DNA from: Rhodothermus sp.
Lineage (GTDB): Bacteria; Bacteroidota; Rhodothermia; Rhodothermales; Rhodothermaceae
Assembly: GCA_026989375.1 (NCBI GenBank)
Contig: JALSJJ010000002.1
Coordinates: 1-35,821, forward strand
Direction of reading: 5' to 3'
Length of the DNA: 35,821 bases
Shown piece by piece: positions 25,200 to 33,100 of the stretch. Each line of letters opens with the position of its first letter. Position 1 is the stretch's first letter. Under the pieces are notes generated by a model, which was not told where the DNA came from, searched no databases, and was given only the letters and a program-made list of their open reading frames with translations. Position numbers and translations under genes: made by a program.

Positions 25200-25972
25200 G
25201 CACGGGAATTCGCGTGCAGGAAATCGTGCCCTACAGTCTGTTGGCCCGTGGCTATGACCAGGTCATGGATTATGTCGATTATGGGGCGTGGGCTCGCTAT
25301 GTGCACGGCTTGATCCAGCGCTTTCTACCCGGAGCCCGATGTGTGCTTGAGCTCGGGTGTGGGACTGGCTCACTGGCGCTGGCACTGCAGCCGCTGGGTC
25401 CCTATCACTACCGGGCCAGTGATCGTTCGGAAGCGATGCTGAAAGTGGCCCGTGAAAAGGCTGCCCGGAGAGGTTGCTCTATTGTTTTCGAGCAGGCCGA
25501 TTTCACCGACTACCGCGCCCCAGAGCCCGTCGACGTTGTACTGCTGCTCTATGACGGCCTCAATTATCTGCTGAAGCCCGAAGATGTTCGGGCGCTGTTT
25601 CGGTGTACCTGGCAGGCGCTGCGTCCCGGTGGCCTCTTTATCTTTGACCAGAGCACGCCCATGAATTCCCTGGCGCACGAAGCCGACTTTGACGACGCCG
25701 GCGAAACGGCGGCGTTCCGGTACGTGCGTCGGAGCCACTACGATCCGGAGCTTCGGTTGCACACCACGATCTTTGAACTGGAGGTGGACGGAAAGGTGTA
25801 TCGCGAACGCCATCTGGAACGGGCCTATACGATGGACGAAATCTACGCATTGTTACGGGCCGAAAGCTTTCAGATCGAAGCGGCCTACGATAACTTTTCA
25901 TTGCGTCCAGCTACTGAACGCTCCGAGCGCATTCACTGGGTGGTGCGTCGTCCTAAAGCAGCAAAGCCGTGA
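25196..25972 (+). CDS. class I SAM-dependent methyltransferase
   Basis: This 258-residue protein has a Rossmann-type methyltransferase fold. VLELGCGTGSLALAL (about residues 50-64) is the SAM-binding motif I, RASDRSEAML motif II, DVVLLLYDGLNYLL motif III/IV, and LRPGGLFIFD the later strand. The C-terminal part (about 155-250) is beta-rich, as in small-molecule or tRNA-modifying members. The substrate cannot be inferred. Its start overlaps pdxA and its stop overlaps ftsE, so translation of the three is linked. Homologous gene order in relatives would help to decide if the link is functional. Confidence 0.88.
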   Translation: MSTGIRVQEIVPYSLLARGYDQVMDYVDYGAWARYVHGLIQRFLPGARCVLELGCGTGSLALALQPLGPYHYRASDRSEAMLKVAREKAARRGCSIVFEQADFTDYRAPEPVDVVLLLYDGLNYLLKPEDVRALFRCTWQALRPGGLFIFDQSTPMNSLAHEADFDDAGETAAFRYVRRSHYDPELRLHTTIFELEVDGKVYRERHLERAYTMDEIYALLRAESFQIEAAYDNFSLRPATERSERIHWVVRRPKAAKP

Positions 25973-26652
25973 TTGTCTTCCGAAACGTCAGTGTGTCGTA
26001 TCCGTTGCCGGACGGGCAGCGGCGTCCGGTCTTTGAAAATCTTTCGTTTGAAATTCAACGCGGCGAGCACGTTTACCTGATCGGGCCTACCGGCAGCGGC
26101 AAAACCACGCTCATGCGGCTCATCTATATGGATCTGTTTCCGGAGGCGGGCTATTGCCAGGTAGGCGATTACCGTTCCGATCGCATTAAGCCGGCTGAGA
26201 TCCCCTACCTGCGTCGCACGCTGGGGATCGTTTTTCAGGACTTTCAACTGCTGCCCGATCGCAATGTGTACGAAAACGTGGCCTTTGCGCTGTACGTGAC
26301 GGGACGGCGAGGCGCTGAAGTAAAAACGCGTGTGTTGCAGGCCCTGACATTGGTAGGACTGAGCCACAAGCGGCGGCGCTATCCACACGAGCTCTCCGGT
26401 GGAGAGCAACAACGCGTGGTCATCGCCCGTGCTATTGTCAACGATCCCTGGATTTTGCTGGCTGACGAGCCTACAGGCAACCTGGATCCGCGCGTGGCAG
26501 ATGAGATCATGGAGCTGCTGCTCAGCCTGCATCGCCAGGGAATGACGCTGCTGATGGCCACGCACGATTACCGGCTGGTTAAAAAATATCCGGCGCGCAC
26601 GCTGGCCATTCTGAACGGGCAGCTTGTCGAGGTGGACCCGCACACGCTGTAA
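25969..26652 (+). CDS. ftsE: cell division ATP-binding protein FtsE
   Basis: This 227-residue ABC ATPase fits FtsE. Walker A is GPTGSGKTT (about residues 38-46), the Q-loop is [21 protein letters not shown], which is typical of FtsE, the signature is [14 protein letters not shown], and Walker B is [13 protein letters not shown]. FtsE works with membrane FtsX to activate peptidoglycan hydrolases at the septum. It starts with GTG, overlapping the preceding TGA in GTGA. FtsX is not adjacent, which is common in Bacteroidota-like genomes. Other FtsE-like exporters such as LolD/MacB are the alternatives. Confidence 0.85.
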   Translation: MIVFRNVSVSYPLPDGQRRPVFENLSFEIQRGEHVYLIGPTGSGKTTLMRLIYMDLFPEAGYCQVGDYRSDRIKPAEIPYLRRTLGIVFQDFQLLPDRNVYENVAFALYVTGRRGAEVKTRVLQALTLVGLSHKRRRYPHELSGGEQQRVVIARAIVNDPWILLADEPTGNLDPRVADEIMELLLSLHRQGMTLLMATHDYRLVKKYPARTLAILNGQLVEVDPHTL

Positions 26653-26770
26653 CCATTCGCTTCCTTCCCGGGAGGTTTTTATATTAGGCCGAACTTCAGG
26701 ATCCCGAGCAGGTGCCTCTGAGGTGCCAGCTCCAAAAGCCTTCCCGAGAAAACCAACGCCCACAAGTAGC
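26653..26770 (+). promoter_or_regulatory. promoter and 5' UTR hairpin of the AGCS symporter gene
   Basis: TATATT at 26680-26685, with TTCGCT 18 bases upstream, is a reasonable promoter. Downstream, GAGC...GCTC at 26706-26732, with GGTGCCTC pairing GAGGTGCC (two G-U pairs), forms a compact hairpin in the leader. No known riboswitch class is recognised. Confidence 0.45.
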
Positions 26771-28498
26771 ATGGAGCTTTTCAGCCATATTATCGAACAG
26801 CTAAACAGTTTTCTGGCGCCGATTCTGGTAATTGGGCTGCTGGGTGCCGGACTGTTTCTGACGTTGCGTCTGCGGTTTATTCAGCTACGCAAACTGGCAC
26901 ATGGCTTTGCCGTAGCCTCCGGAAAGTACGACAACCCGGAGGAGCCTGGCGACGTGCCTCACTTTCAGGCACTGACGACGGCCCTTTCGGCGACGGTAGG
27001 CATCGGTAACATTGCAGGGGTGGCGATTGCCATTCACGTAGGTGGCCCCGGGGCGCTGTTCTGGATGTGGGTAACGGCCTTTCTGGGGATGGCAACCAAG
27101 TACAGCGAGGTGACGCTGGCGCTGCACTACCGCGTGCCCGTTGATTCGGACGGCAAGGTCTGGGCTGGGTCGGTGGCCGGCGGCCCCATGTACTATATCG
27201 AAAGAGGGCTGGGCTGGAAGCCGGTGGCCATCTTTTTCGCCTTTATGCTGATGATCACCTCGTTTATGACGGGCAACGCCATCCAGGCCAATACGATAGC
27301 CACCCAGGTGCGTGAGACCTTTGGTATAGAGACCTGGATCACCGGCCTGATTACGGCAACGCTGGTAGGTCTGGTAATCATCGGCGGCATCCGGCGCATC
27401 GGTGCTGTGACAGGCGTGCTGGCGCCACTCATGGCCGGGCTGTATGTAACCGGTGCCTTGCTGATCATCTTTGCCAACCTGGAGCACGTGCTGCCAGCTT
27501 TCGGGACGATCTTCCGCGAGGCCTTCAATCCCACGGCCGGAGTGGCTGGCACCGGTATGGGGCTGCTGTTGACCACGTTGACCTATGGGGTGCAGCGTGG
27601 GCTCTTCTCAAATGAAGCCGGACAGGGCTCTGCACCGATCGCCCATTCCGCAGCCAAAACGGACGAACCTGTCTCCGAAGGCGTGGTGGCGCTGCTGGAG
27701 CCGTTTATCGACACGCTGGTCATCTGCACAATGACGGGACTGGTCATCGTGATTACGGGTGTCTGGAATGAGCGCGTGCCTACGACGCTGCCGCTGAACG
27801 ACGTGAACATCACTTACGTGACCGGGAACGATGAGGTCGGCTATACGCGGGTAGCCACGCCCGATTCGGTGCGGTACGTGGATGGGCGTCCGGTGGAGGG
27901 ACAGCCACAACTGGCTTATTTCGAAGTGGGCGTGCCCCGATTGTTCATCGATGAAGCACAAACGCGGCCCTTCACGGGCACCATCTATCCGCTACAGGCC
28001 AGGGCCCAGAGCGAAGAGGGGCAGGTATATACCCGGCTCTACGGCGATGCGGTGCGCAGCAGTGCGCCGTTGACCACATTGGGCTTTGAGCGCGGCCTGT
28101 CAGAACTGGGGCTTGGCGGCGTAGGCCGTTACATTGTGCTCCTGAGTGTCTTGCTGTTTGCGATCTCAACGGCGATCTCCTGGAGCTACTATGGTGACCG
28201 CTGCGCCTACTATCTGTTCGGTACGAAAGGTATCCTGCCGTACAAGATGGTCTTCCTGATCATGCATTTTCTGGGAGCCGTTGTGGCCGTTACCACGGTA
28301 TGGGACGTGGGCGACGTGGCGCTATCGCTGGTAACGCTGCCGAACGTGATCTCGCTGGTGCTGCTTTCCGGCACCCTCAAGAAGCTCACCGATAGCTACT
28401 TTGAGCGCCAGCCCTGGAAAGAAGACTACGAAGCGCATCGACGCTGGGTAGAAGAACGCCGTCGGAAAAAACTGGGGGCTGCAAAGCGTGAACCATGA
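26771..28498 (+). CDS. AGCS-family sodium:alanine/glycine symporter
   Basis: This 575-residue inner-membrane carrier takes up alanine or glycine with sodium. The start at 26771 (MELFSHIIEQLNSFLAP) is preferred over the track's 26624, whose extension is not membrane-like. Family signatures include ALTTALSATVGIGNIAGVAIAI (about 60-80), GGPGALFWMWVTAFLGMATKYSEVTLA and FSNEAGQGSAPIAHSAAKTDEPVSEG. At least ten hydrophobic segments are visible. Residues of about 342-433 are a hydrophilic, beta-looking insert (VTGNDEVGYTRVA...TGTIYPLQARAQ) between two membrane segments that is absent from common AGCS proteins of about 450-480 residues. The stop overlaps upp by ATGA. Confidence 0.92.
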   Translation: MELFSHIIEQLNSFLAPILVIGLLGAGLFLTLRLRFIQLRKLAHGFAVASGKYDNPEEPGDVPHFQALTTALSATVGIGNIAGVAIAIHVGGPGALFWMWVTAFLGMATKYSEVTLALHYRVPVDSDGKVWAGSVAGGPMYYIERGLGWKPVAIFFAFMLMITSFMTGNAIQANTIATQVRETFGIETWITGLITATLVGLVIIGGIRRIGAVTGVLAPLMAGLYVTGALLIIFANLEHVLPAFGTIFREAFNPTAGVAGTGMGLLLTTLTYGVQRGLFSNEAGQGSAPIAHSAAKTDEPVSEGVVALLEPFIDTLVICTMTGLVIVITGVWNERVPTTLPLNDVNITYVTGNDEVGYTRVATPDSVRYVDGRPVEGQPQLAYFEVGVPRLFIDEAQTRPFTGTIYPLQARAQSEEGQVYTRLYGDAVRSSAPLTTLGFERGLSELGLGGVGRYIVLLSVLLFAISTAISWSYYGDRCAYYLFGTKGILPYKMVFLIMHFLGAVVAVTTVWDVGDVALSLVTLPNVISLVLLSGTLKKLTDSYFERQPWKEDYEAHRRWVEERRRKKLGAAKREP

Positions 28499-29124
28499 GC
28501 GCATTGATTGTCGTCGATCATCCGCTGCTCAAGCGCGATCTGACCCTGCTTCGACAAAAAGAGACCACACATGGGCAGTTTCGACAGATCGTGGCTGAGG
28601 CGGCTGCCATCCTGGCTTATGAAGCGATGCGGGACCTGAAGGTGACGCCCATGGCGATCGAAACCCCGCTGGAACCGACCACGGGCTATAAGTTGGCCGA
28701 AGAGATTGTCGTCGTGCCCATCCTGCGGGCCGGGTTAGGCATGGTCGATGGCTTTGTGCGCTTTGTGCCGGAGGCGCGTATCGGCCATCTGGGCATGCAA
28801 CGCGACGAGCGCACCAAGCAACCGGTCGATTACTACAGCAACATCCCCGGCGGCATTGAAGCGGCGCGGGTGTTTGTGGTCGATCCGATGCTGGCCACCG
28901 GAGGCAGTGCTGTGCAGGCCATTCATCATTTAAAAACGCACGGGGCTCGTCGCTTCACGTTTGTCTGTTTGATTGCGGCACCAGAAGGCATTCGTGCGCT
29001 TCAGCAGGCGCACCCGGACGTGCGCATTGTCACGGCCGCTGTGGATCGAGGACTCGACGAAAACGCCTTTATTCGGCCTGGCCTGGGCGATGCCGGCGAC
29101 CGCATCTTTGGAACCGGAAGCTGA
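28495..29124 (+). CDS. upp: uracil phosphoribosyltransferase
   Basis: This 209-residue enzyme converts uracil and PRPP to UMP in pyrimidine salvage. The PRPP-binding loop is VFVVDPMLATGGSAVQAIHHL (about 125-145), and YYSNIPGGIE together with GLGDAGDRIFGT at the C-terminus are typical of Upp. Length is as expected. It overlaps the symporter gene by four bases, and an antiporter gene starts 8 bases after its stop, so the three are likely one transcript despite unrelated roles. Confidence 0.96.
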   Translation: MSALIVVDHPLLKRDLTLLRQKETTHGQFRQIVAEAAAILAYEAMRDLKVTPMAIETPLEPTTGYKLAEEIVVVPILRAGLGMVDGFVRFVPEARIGHLGMQRDERTKQPVDYYSNIPGGIEAARVFVVDPMLATGGSAVQAIHHLKTHGARRFTFVCLIAAPEGIRALQQAHPDVRIVTAAVDRGLDENAFIRPGLGDAGDRIFGTGS

Positions 29125-29131
29125 AGCCCGT

Positions 29132-31024
29132 ATGCGTGCACGTGTGATCGTCTGGCTGGTTTTTCTGATCGGGTTGGTGCAGCGCGCGGAGGCCCAGCCG
29201 CAGCTTCAGGTGCCCGATCCGGTGCTGAAAGGACTCCCCTTTACGGTGACCGTGGAAGGGCTGACGCCTGATAGCGGCTACGTGCTGCAGGTAGAAGGAC
29301 GCACCTATGCGCTGACGTGGGCCGACGGGACATGGCGGGCTGATAGCGTGTGGGTACGACAAAGCGGCTGGGTTCCGATAGTACTGGTGCAGGGGGAGCA
29401 GGTGGTGGCCCGGGCCAAGGTGCGGGCGCTGCCAGGCTGGACGTCGATTCTGCCGCCGTTGCTGGCCATTCTGATCGCGCTGCTCTTTCGACGTGTGATT
29501 CCCGCTCTATTTCTGGGCATCTGGCTGGGCGCCTGGCTGGTTGTTGATGTGTCGCTGGCCGGACTCTGGAAAGGGCTGCTCGACGCGTTTGACGTGTACA
29601 TCCGCAGTGCGCTGGCCAATCCTGACCATGCCGCCATTGTATTGTTTTCGCTGATGATCGGGGGCATGGTGGGGATCATCTCAAAAAATGGAGGTATGCA
29701 AGGCGTGGTGAACTGGATCGTGCGCTGGGCCAGCGATCCGCGTCGCGGTCAACTGTCTACCGCCGTACTGGGACTGTTGATTTTTTTCGATGATTACGCC
29801 AACACGCTGGTGGTCGGCAACACGATGCGCCCCGTCACCGATCGCCTCCGTATTTCCAGAGAAAAACTGGCCTATATCGTCGATTCGACAGCCGCTCCAG
29901 TAGCCGCCTTAGCCTTTGTTACAACGTGGATCGGCTATGAAGTTGGATTGGTTGGAACGGCTGTAGCACAAATTCCCGATTATAACGAAAGCGCCTATTC
30001 GATTTTCCTGAATTCCATTCCTTACAGCTTCTATCCCTGGCTGGCGCTTCTCTTTGTATTTACAGTGGCCTGGACGCAGCGTGACTTCGGGCCCATGTAC
30101 CGCGCGGAGATACGCGCCCGGACGACCGGACAGGTGCTGGGACCTGACGCCCGCATTGACGAGGCCGCCGCAGAAGGCCGAGAGTTCCGCCCTCCCGAGG
30201 ACAAACCCCATCGCGCCCGCAATGCCCTCATTCCTATTCTGGTGCTGTTTGTCTCTGTGCTGGGGGGGCTGTATGCTACCGGCGAGGGAGAAACGCTCCG
30301 GGAAATTATCGGGAGTGCCGACTCGTACCGCGCACTTATGTGGGGCTCGCTGCTGGGCGTGCTCGCGGCTGCTGTTCTCTCGATCGGTCAGCGGATCCTG
30401 ACGCTCGACGAGACCATGGAGGCCTGGTATGCCGGGCTGCGTTCTATGTTTTTTGCCATGATCATCCTGCTACTGGCCTGGGCGCTTTCGGCGATTACCG
30501 AGGAGCTGCGCACGGCTCAGTACCTGTCGTCGGTGCTCAGTGAGCGGCTGGCACCGGGGCTGGTGCCAGCGATCGTGTTCGTGCTCTCGGCGGCCACAGC
30601 CTTCGCCACCGGTACCAGCTGGGGAACGATGGGCATTCTGCTGCCGCTGGTCGTGCCGCTGGCCTGGCACGTGCTGGCGGCCAGCGGGCTGCACACCGAA
30701 GCAGAATACCATCACATTATCTACTCGACCGTCTCGGCCGTGCTGGCCGGTGCGGTCTGGGGCGACCACTGCTCGCCGATCTCTGACACGACGATCCTTT
30801 CGTCCATGGCTTCCGGCTGCGACCACATCGAGCACGTGCGTACGCAGCTACCCTATGCGCTTTTTGTGGGCATTGTGGCCGTGCTACTGGGCACGTTGCC
30901 GACGGGCTTCGGGTTGCCCTGGTGGATGGCCATGCCCGTGGCCGCTGCCGTGCTGCTGCTCGGCCTGCGTCTGATGGGCAAGAAGGTGCCGGGGGCGCCC
31001 GAACCGGTGCAGAAGGGCGAATGA
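29132..31024 (+). CDS. NhaC-family Na+/H+ antiporter with N-terminal extracytoplasmic domain
   Basis: This 630-residue protein starts best at MRARVIVWLV (29132), giving a signal-peptide-like segment that ends near AEAQ (about residue 22), then about 85 residues of hydrophilic beta-rich sequence (TVTVEGLTPDSGYVLQVEG) before the first transport helix. From about residue 108 it is an NhaC-type antiporter, with FFDDYANTLVVGNTMRPVTD, YIVDSTAAPVAALAFVTTWIGYE, ATGTSWGTMGILLPL and WGDHCSPISDTTILSSMA. It probably exchanges Na+ for H+ or an organic ion; close NhaC relatives include malate/lactate and tetracycline-like exchangers. The added N-terminal domain is unusual for the family. The ORF track start at 28973 lies inside upp and is not used. 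Confidence 0.9.
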   Translation: MRARVIVWLVFLIGLVQRAEAQPQLQVPDPVLKGLPFTVTVEGLTPDSGYVLQVEGRTYALTWADGTWRADSVWVRQSGWVPIVLVQGEQVVARAKVRALPGWTSILPPLLAILIALLFRRVIPALFLGIWLGAWLVVDVSLAGLWKGLLDAFDVYIRSALANPDHAAIVLFSLMIGGMVGIISKNGGMQGVVNWIVRWASDPRRGQLSTAVLGLLIFFDDYANTLVVGNTMRPVTDRLRISREKLAYIVDSTAAPVAALAFVTTWIGYEVGLVGTAVAQIPDYNESAYSIFLNSIPYSFYPWLALLFVFTVAWTQRDFGPMYRAEIRARTTGQVLGPDARIDEAAAEGREFRPPEDKPHRARNALIPILVLFVSVLGGLYATGEGETLREIIGSADSYRALMWGSLLGVLAAAVLSIGQRILTLDETMEAWYAGLRSMFFAMIILLLAWALSAITEELRTAQYLSSVLSERLAPGLVPAIVFVLSAATAFATGTSWGTMGILLPLVVPLAWHVLAASGLHTEAEYHHIIYSTVSAVLAGAVWGDHCSPISDTTILSSMASGCDHIEHVRTQLPYALFVGIVAVLLGTLPTGFGLPWWMAMPVAAAVLLLGLRLMGKKVPGAPEPVQKGE

Positions 31025-31112
31025 TGGGCAGCAATCCGGAGCAAAGGGCGTAATTCTGAGAAATAGAATCTTACCGGGCAATGCAGGGACGGCGATTTCA
31101 AAGCGATCCGGC

Positions 31113-31411
31113 ATGCAAAGAGCAGGTCTCGCCGTGCTGAAGAAAGCCCTGGAGCAAAGCATAAGGTAGTACTTGCTTACATTTTGGGGACTTTTCTGGA
31201 AACGCGGCCCTTTCACGATGTTGATGTGGATCTCTATGTGACCGAAGAATCCCGGATAGGCCCGGAGGTGCTGGATGGGGCGATGGAGCTGGAACCGACG
31301 CTGGCGCAGTCTGCCAGAAGGTGTTTCCCGGTAGACGTCTGCATCCTCAACGACGTACCGGTCTCTTTCTGCGATCAGGTACTTCGGGGCAGGTTGCTGT
31401 TGCTGCCGTAA
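31113..31411 (+). pseudogene. decayed MntA-type nucleotidyltransferase antitoxin
   Basis: An ATG at 31113 opens MQRAGLAVLKKALEQ, then hits a stop. One frame over, the sequence continues KVVLAYILGTFLETRPFHDVDVDLY and runs to the stop at 31411 with PVDVCILNDVPVSFCDQVLRGRLLL. This is the minimal nucleotidyltransferase (MNT) pattern: an AYLFGS-like strand, then a DxD-type pair, then a VDVxxLN strand. The GS of the active site is altered to GT. The frameshift and altered site indicate a dead gene. MntA proteins neutralise the HepT toxin by AMPylating it, and a HepT remnant lies just downstream. The homology is read by pattern, not search. Confidence 0.72.
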
Positions 31412-31472
31412 CCAGGACAGATGGACGGACTGGGCGGTGCAGGTGGTAATGCGTTATTACGCGCTGTAGGTG

Positions 31473-31866
31473 GCAATAATGCTTCCAGAATATTCAGCAA
31501 TCACGGGTGCGATTAGAGCAACTGCGTCCCCTGGTCGTGCGAATCCTTCCTACAGGACCAGGACGCGCGTGACATTGCCGCCTATTGTCTGCCATTCGCC
31601 ATAGAGGATGCCATTCAACGTTACTTTCACATCTGGGCGTGATGATTGCATCAGGTCCCTGAAGCACATGCTGCGTGTTTTGCATGACGGGGCGAAGCGG
31701 GAATGATATCGCCCGCGTTGGGCCAGCGACTGCAGCGTATGGCCCGTTTTCGCAACGTCCTGGGGCATAGGTACGGGTCGGTGGATTCGAGCGCGCCTAC
31801 GAAGTGCTCCAGAGGCATCTGAAAGAGCTGCGCGCATTCGTTCGAGCAGTCGGCGAGATTTTGTGA
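31473..31866 (+). pseudogene. decayed HepT (HEPN/DUF86) toxin
   Basis: Fragments of one HEPN/DUF86 protein appear in order but in different frames: QNIQQSRVRLEQLRPLVV (from about 31476), FLQDQDARDIAAYCLPFAIEDAIQRYFHI (two quotable parts: FLQDQDARDIAAY and FAIEDAIQ, about 31540-31640), then ALGQRLQRMARFRNVLGHRY (about 31710-31780), then FERAYEVLQRHLKELRAFV up to the TGA at 31864-31866. The RNVLGHRY piece preserves the R-x4-H-x-Y RNase/AMPylation motif. At least three frameshifts and an in-frame stop break the gene. The start is uncertain. With the MntA remnant it marks a former type VII toxin-antitoxin module next to the cas operon. Confidence 0.75.
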
Positions 31867-32045
31867 AGCAAGCCGCTCTTACGAAAACGAACCGGTGGCC
31901 CTGAGCTGTTCGAAAGAAATCCTTTGCTGCCTTTTTTCTTCCCCTGATAGACAGAAAATTTTTTCCACAGGAGGTTATGAAGCTATGCTGCACGGTGTCT
32001 ATAGTATTATAGAAACCGTCGTGCTGGCTGAACCGATTGAAGAAG
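31867..32045 (+). other. leader region of the WYL-cas operon
   Basis: The interval has an AT-rich stretch (31951-31967), a full Shine-Dalgarno AGGAGGT at 31969-31975, an ATG at 31985, and a long palindrome at 31992-32019. The Shine-Dalgarno is too far from the WYL start to serve it, and the ATG at 31985 opens a frame different from WYL. No -35/-10 pair is convincing. Confidence 0.5.
31992..32019. promoter_or_regulatory. long palindrome upstream of the WYL regulator, candidate operator
   Basis: ACGGTGTCTATA (31992-32003), then GTAT, then TATAGAAACCGT (32008-32019) form an inverted repeat of 12-base arms with one mismatch. It ends 27 bases before the ATG at 32046. As DNA it looks like a dimeric repressor site; as RNA it would be a stem-loop. 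Confidence 0.6.
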
Positions 32046-33098
32046 ATGGCCGGACATCAGACCGGGGGGCGCGCGTTGCGCGGGCCGCAGATTCTGCGGC
32101 TGCAGCGGCTGCTGGAGTGGCTGCGCAGTGGACGCCCGCTTACGACAACGCGAGCCGCCCGGCACTTTGAAGTGTCGCGTCGCACCATTGCCAGCGACAT
32201 TGAGTATCTGCGGCGGTTGGGCGTGCCGGTGGCCTATGATCGCCGGCGCCAGACCTACTATCTGGAGGAGCCGTTCACGGACAATCTGCCGCTGATTGCG
32301 ATGGACCGGGCCGAGCTGGCCGCGTTTCTGGTGGCCCGGCTGGCCCTGGAGGCGTTTGGGGATACGCCCGATGCGACGTTGCTGGAGGCGGCCGTCGAAC
32401 GGCTGGCAGCGCATCTGCCCGAGCCCATCCATGTGGATCCCGACACGCTCACGCGCACGCTGCGTTTTGAGATGGGGCCGCGTCCCCGCACGCCACTACG
32501 CTATCTGGAAGCATTGCGTCGCGCGGCGGTTGAGCAGCGGGTGGTGCACCTGCGCTACTATGCCAACTATGCGGATGCTGTCACCGAGCGGGATGTAGAG
32601 CCTTATGCGGTGGTGGCCTACCAGAGTCGCTGGTACTTGGTGGCCTACTGCCGGTTGCGAAAGGCCATGCGGGACTTCCGGATCGATCGCATTCGCCATC
32701 TGGAAGTGCGGGAAGAGACATTTACACGGCGGCCGGATTTCGACCTGGAAGCGTACCTGGGGCCCGCCTTTGGTATGCATCGGGATGAACGGACCTATGC
32801 CGTACACCTGCGCTTTTCCCCCTATCAGGCGCGCTGGATTCGGGAGGAGCAGTGGCATCCGAGCCAGGTGCTGGTCGAGCGGCCGGACGGTTCGCTGGAC
32901 GTGCACCTGCAGGTAACCGGTCTGACCGACGTGGCGCGCTGGGTGCTCAGCTATGGGGCCGAATGCGAAGTGATCGGTCCGCCCGTGCTGCGCCATCGCA
33001 TTGCCAGCGAAGCCCGGCGTATGGCCGAGCGCTACGGCGCGCCTGTCTATCGGGGTCCTCATACTCCCTCACATTCACGGACGACTCAGGAGAGGTAG
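32046..33098 (+). CDS. WYL-domain transcriptional regulator of the cas operon
   Basis: This 350-residue regulator has an N-terminal winged HTH (about 10-70: QILRLQRLLEWLRSGRPLTT, ARHFEVSRRTIASDIEYLRRLG), a WYL domain (about 140-220: VVHLRYYANYADAVTERDVEPYAVV, SRWYLVAYCRL, DFRIDRIRHLEV) and a C-terminal WCX region (about 235-330, HLRFSPYQARWIREEQWHPS). The ORF track uses a TTG at 32037; the ATG at 32046 is preferred, and both fit. WYL proteins bind nucleic-acid or nucleotide-type ligands and regulate DNA-damage and phage-defence genes, including some CRISPR loci. It ends 2 bases before cas6, so it is the first gene of the cas operon and likely autoregulatory. Confidence 0.9.
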   Translation: MAGHQTGGRALRGPQILRLQRLLEWLRSGRPLTTTRAARHFEVSRRTIASDIEYLRRLGVPVAYDRRRQTYYLEEPFTDNLPLIAMDRAELAAFLVARLALEAFGDTPDATLLEAAVERLAAHLPEPIHVDPDTLTRTLRFEMGPRPRTPLRYLEALRRAAVEQRVVHLRYYANYADAVTERDVEPYAVVAYQSRWYLVAYCRLRKAMRDFRIDRIRHLEVREETFTRRPDFDLEAYLGPAFGMHRDERTYAVHLRFSPYQARWIREEQWHPSQVLVERPDGSLDVHLQVTGLTDVARWVLSYGAECEVIGPPVLRHRIASEARRMAERYGAPVYRGPHTPSHSRTTQER

Positions 33099-33100
33099 CT

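Noticed and set aside
28973-29131. Upstream extension of the NhaC gene from the ORF track
   Set aside because: It lies inside upp in another frame; the ATG at 29132 gives a signal-like N-terminus.
31550-31993. 147-codon minus-strand ORF near the dead toxin
   Set aside because: It is an antisense shadow of the HepT remnant; the plus strand carries the recognisable fragments.
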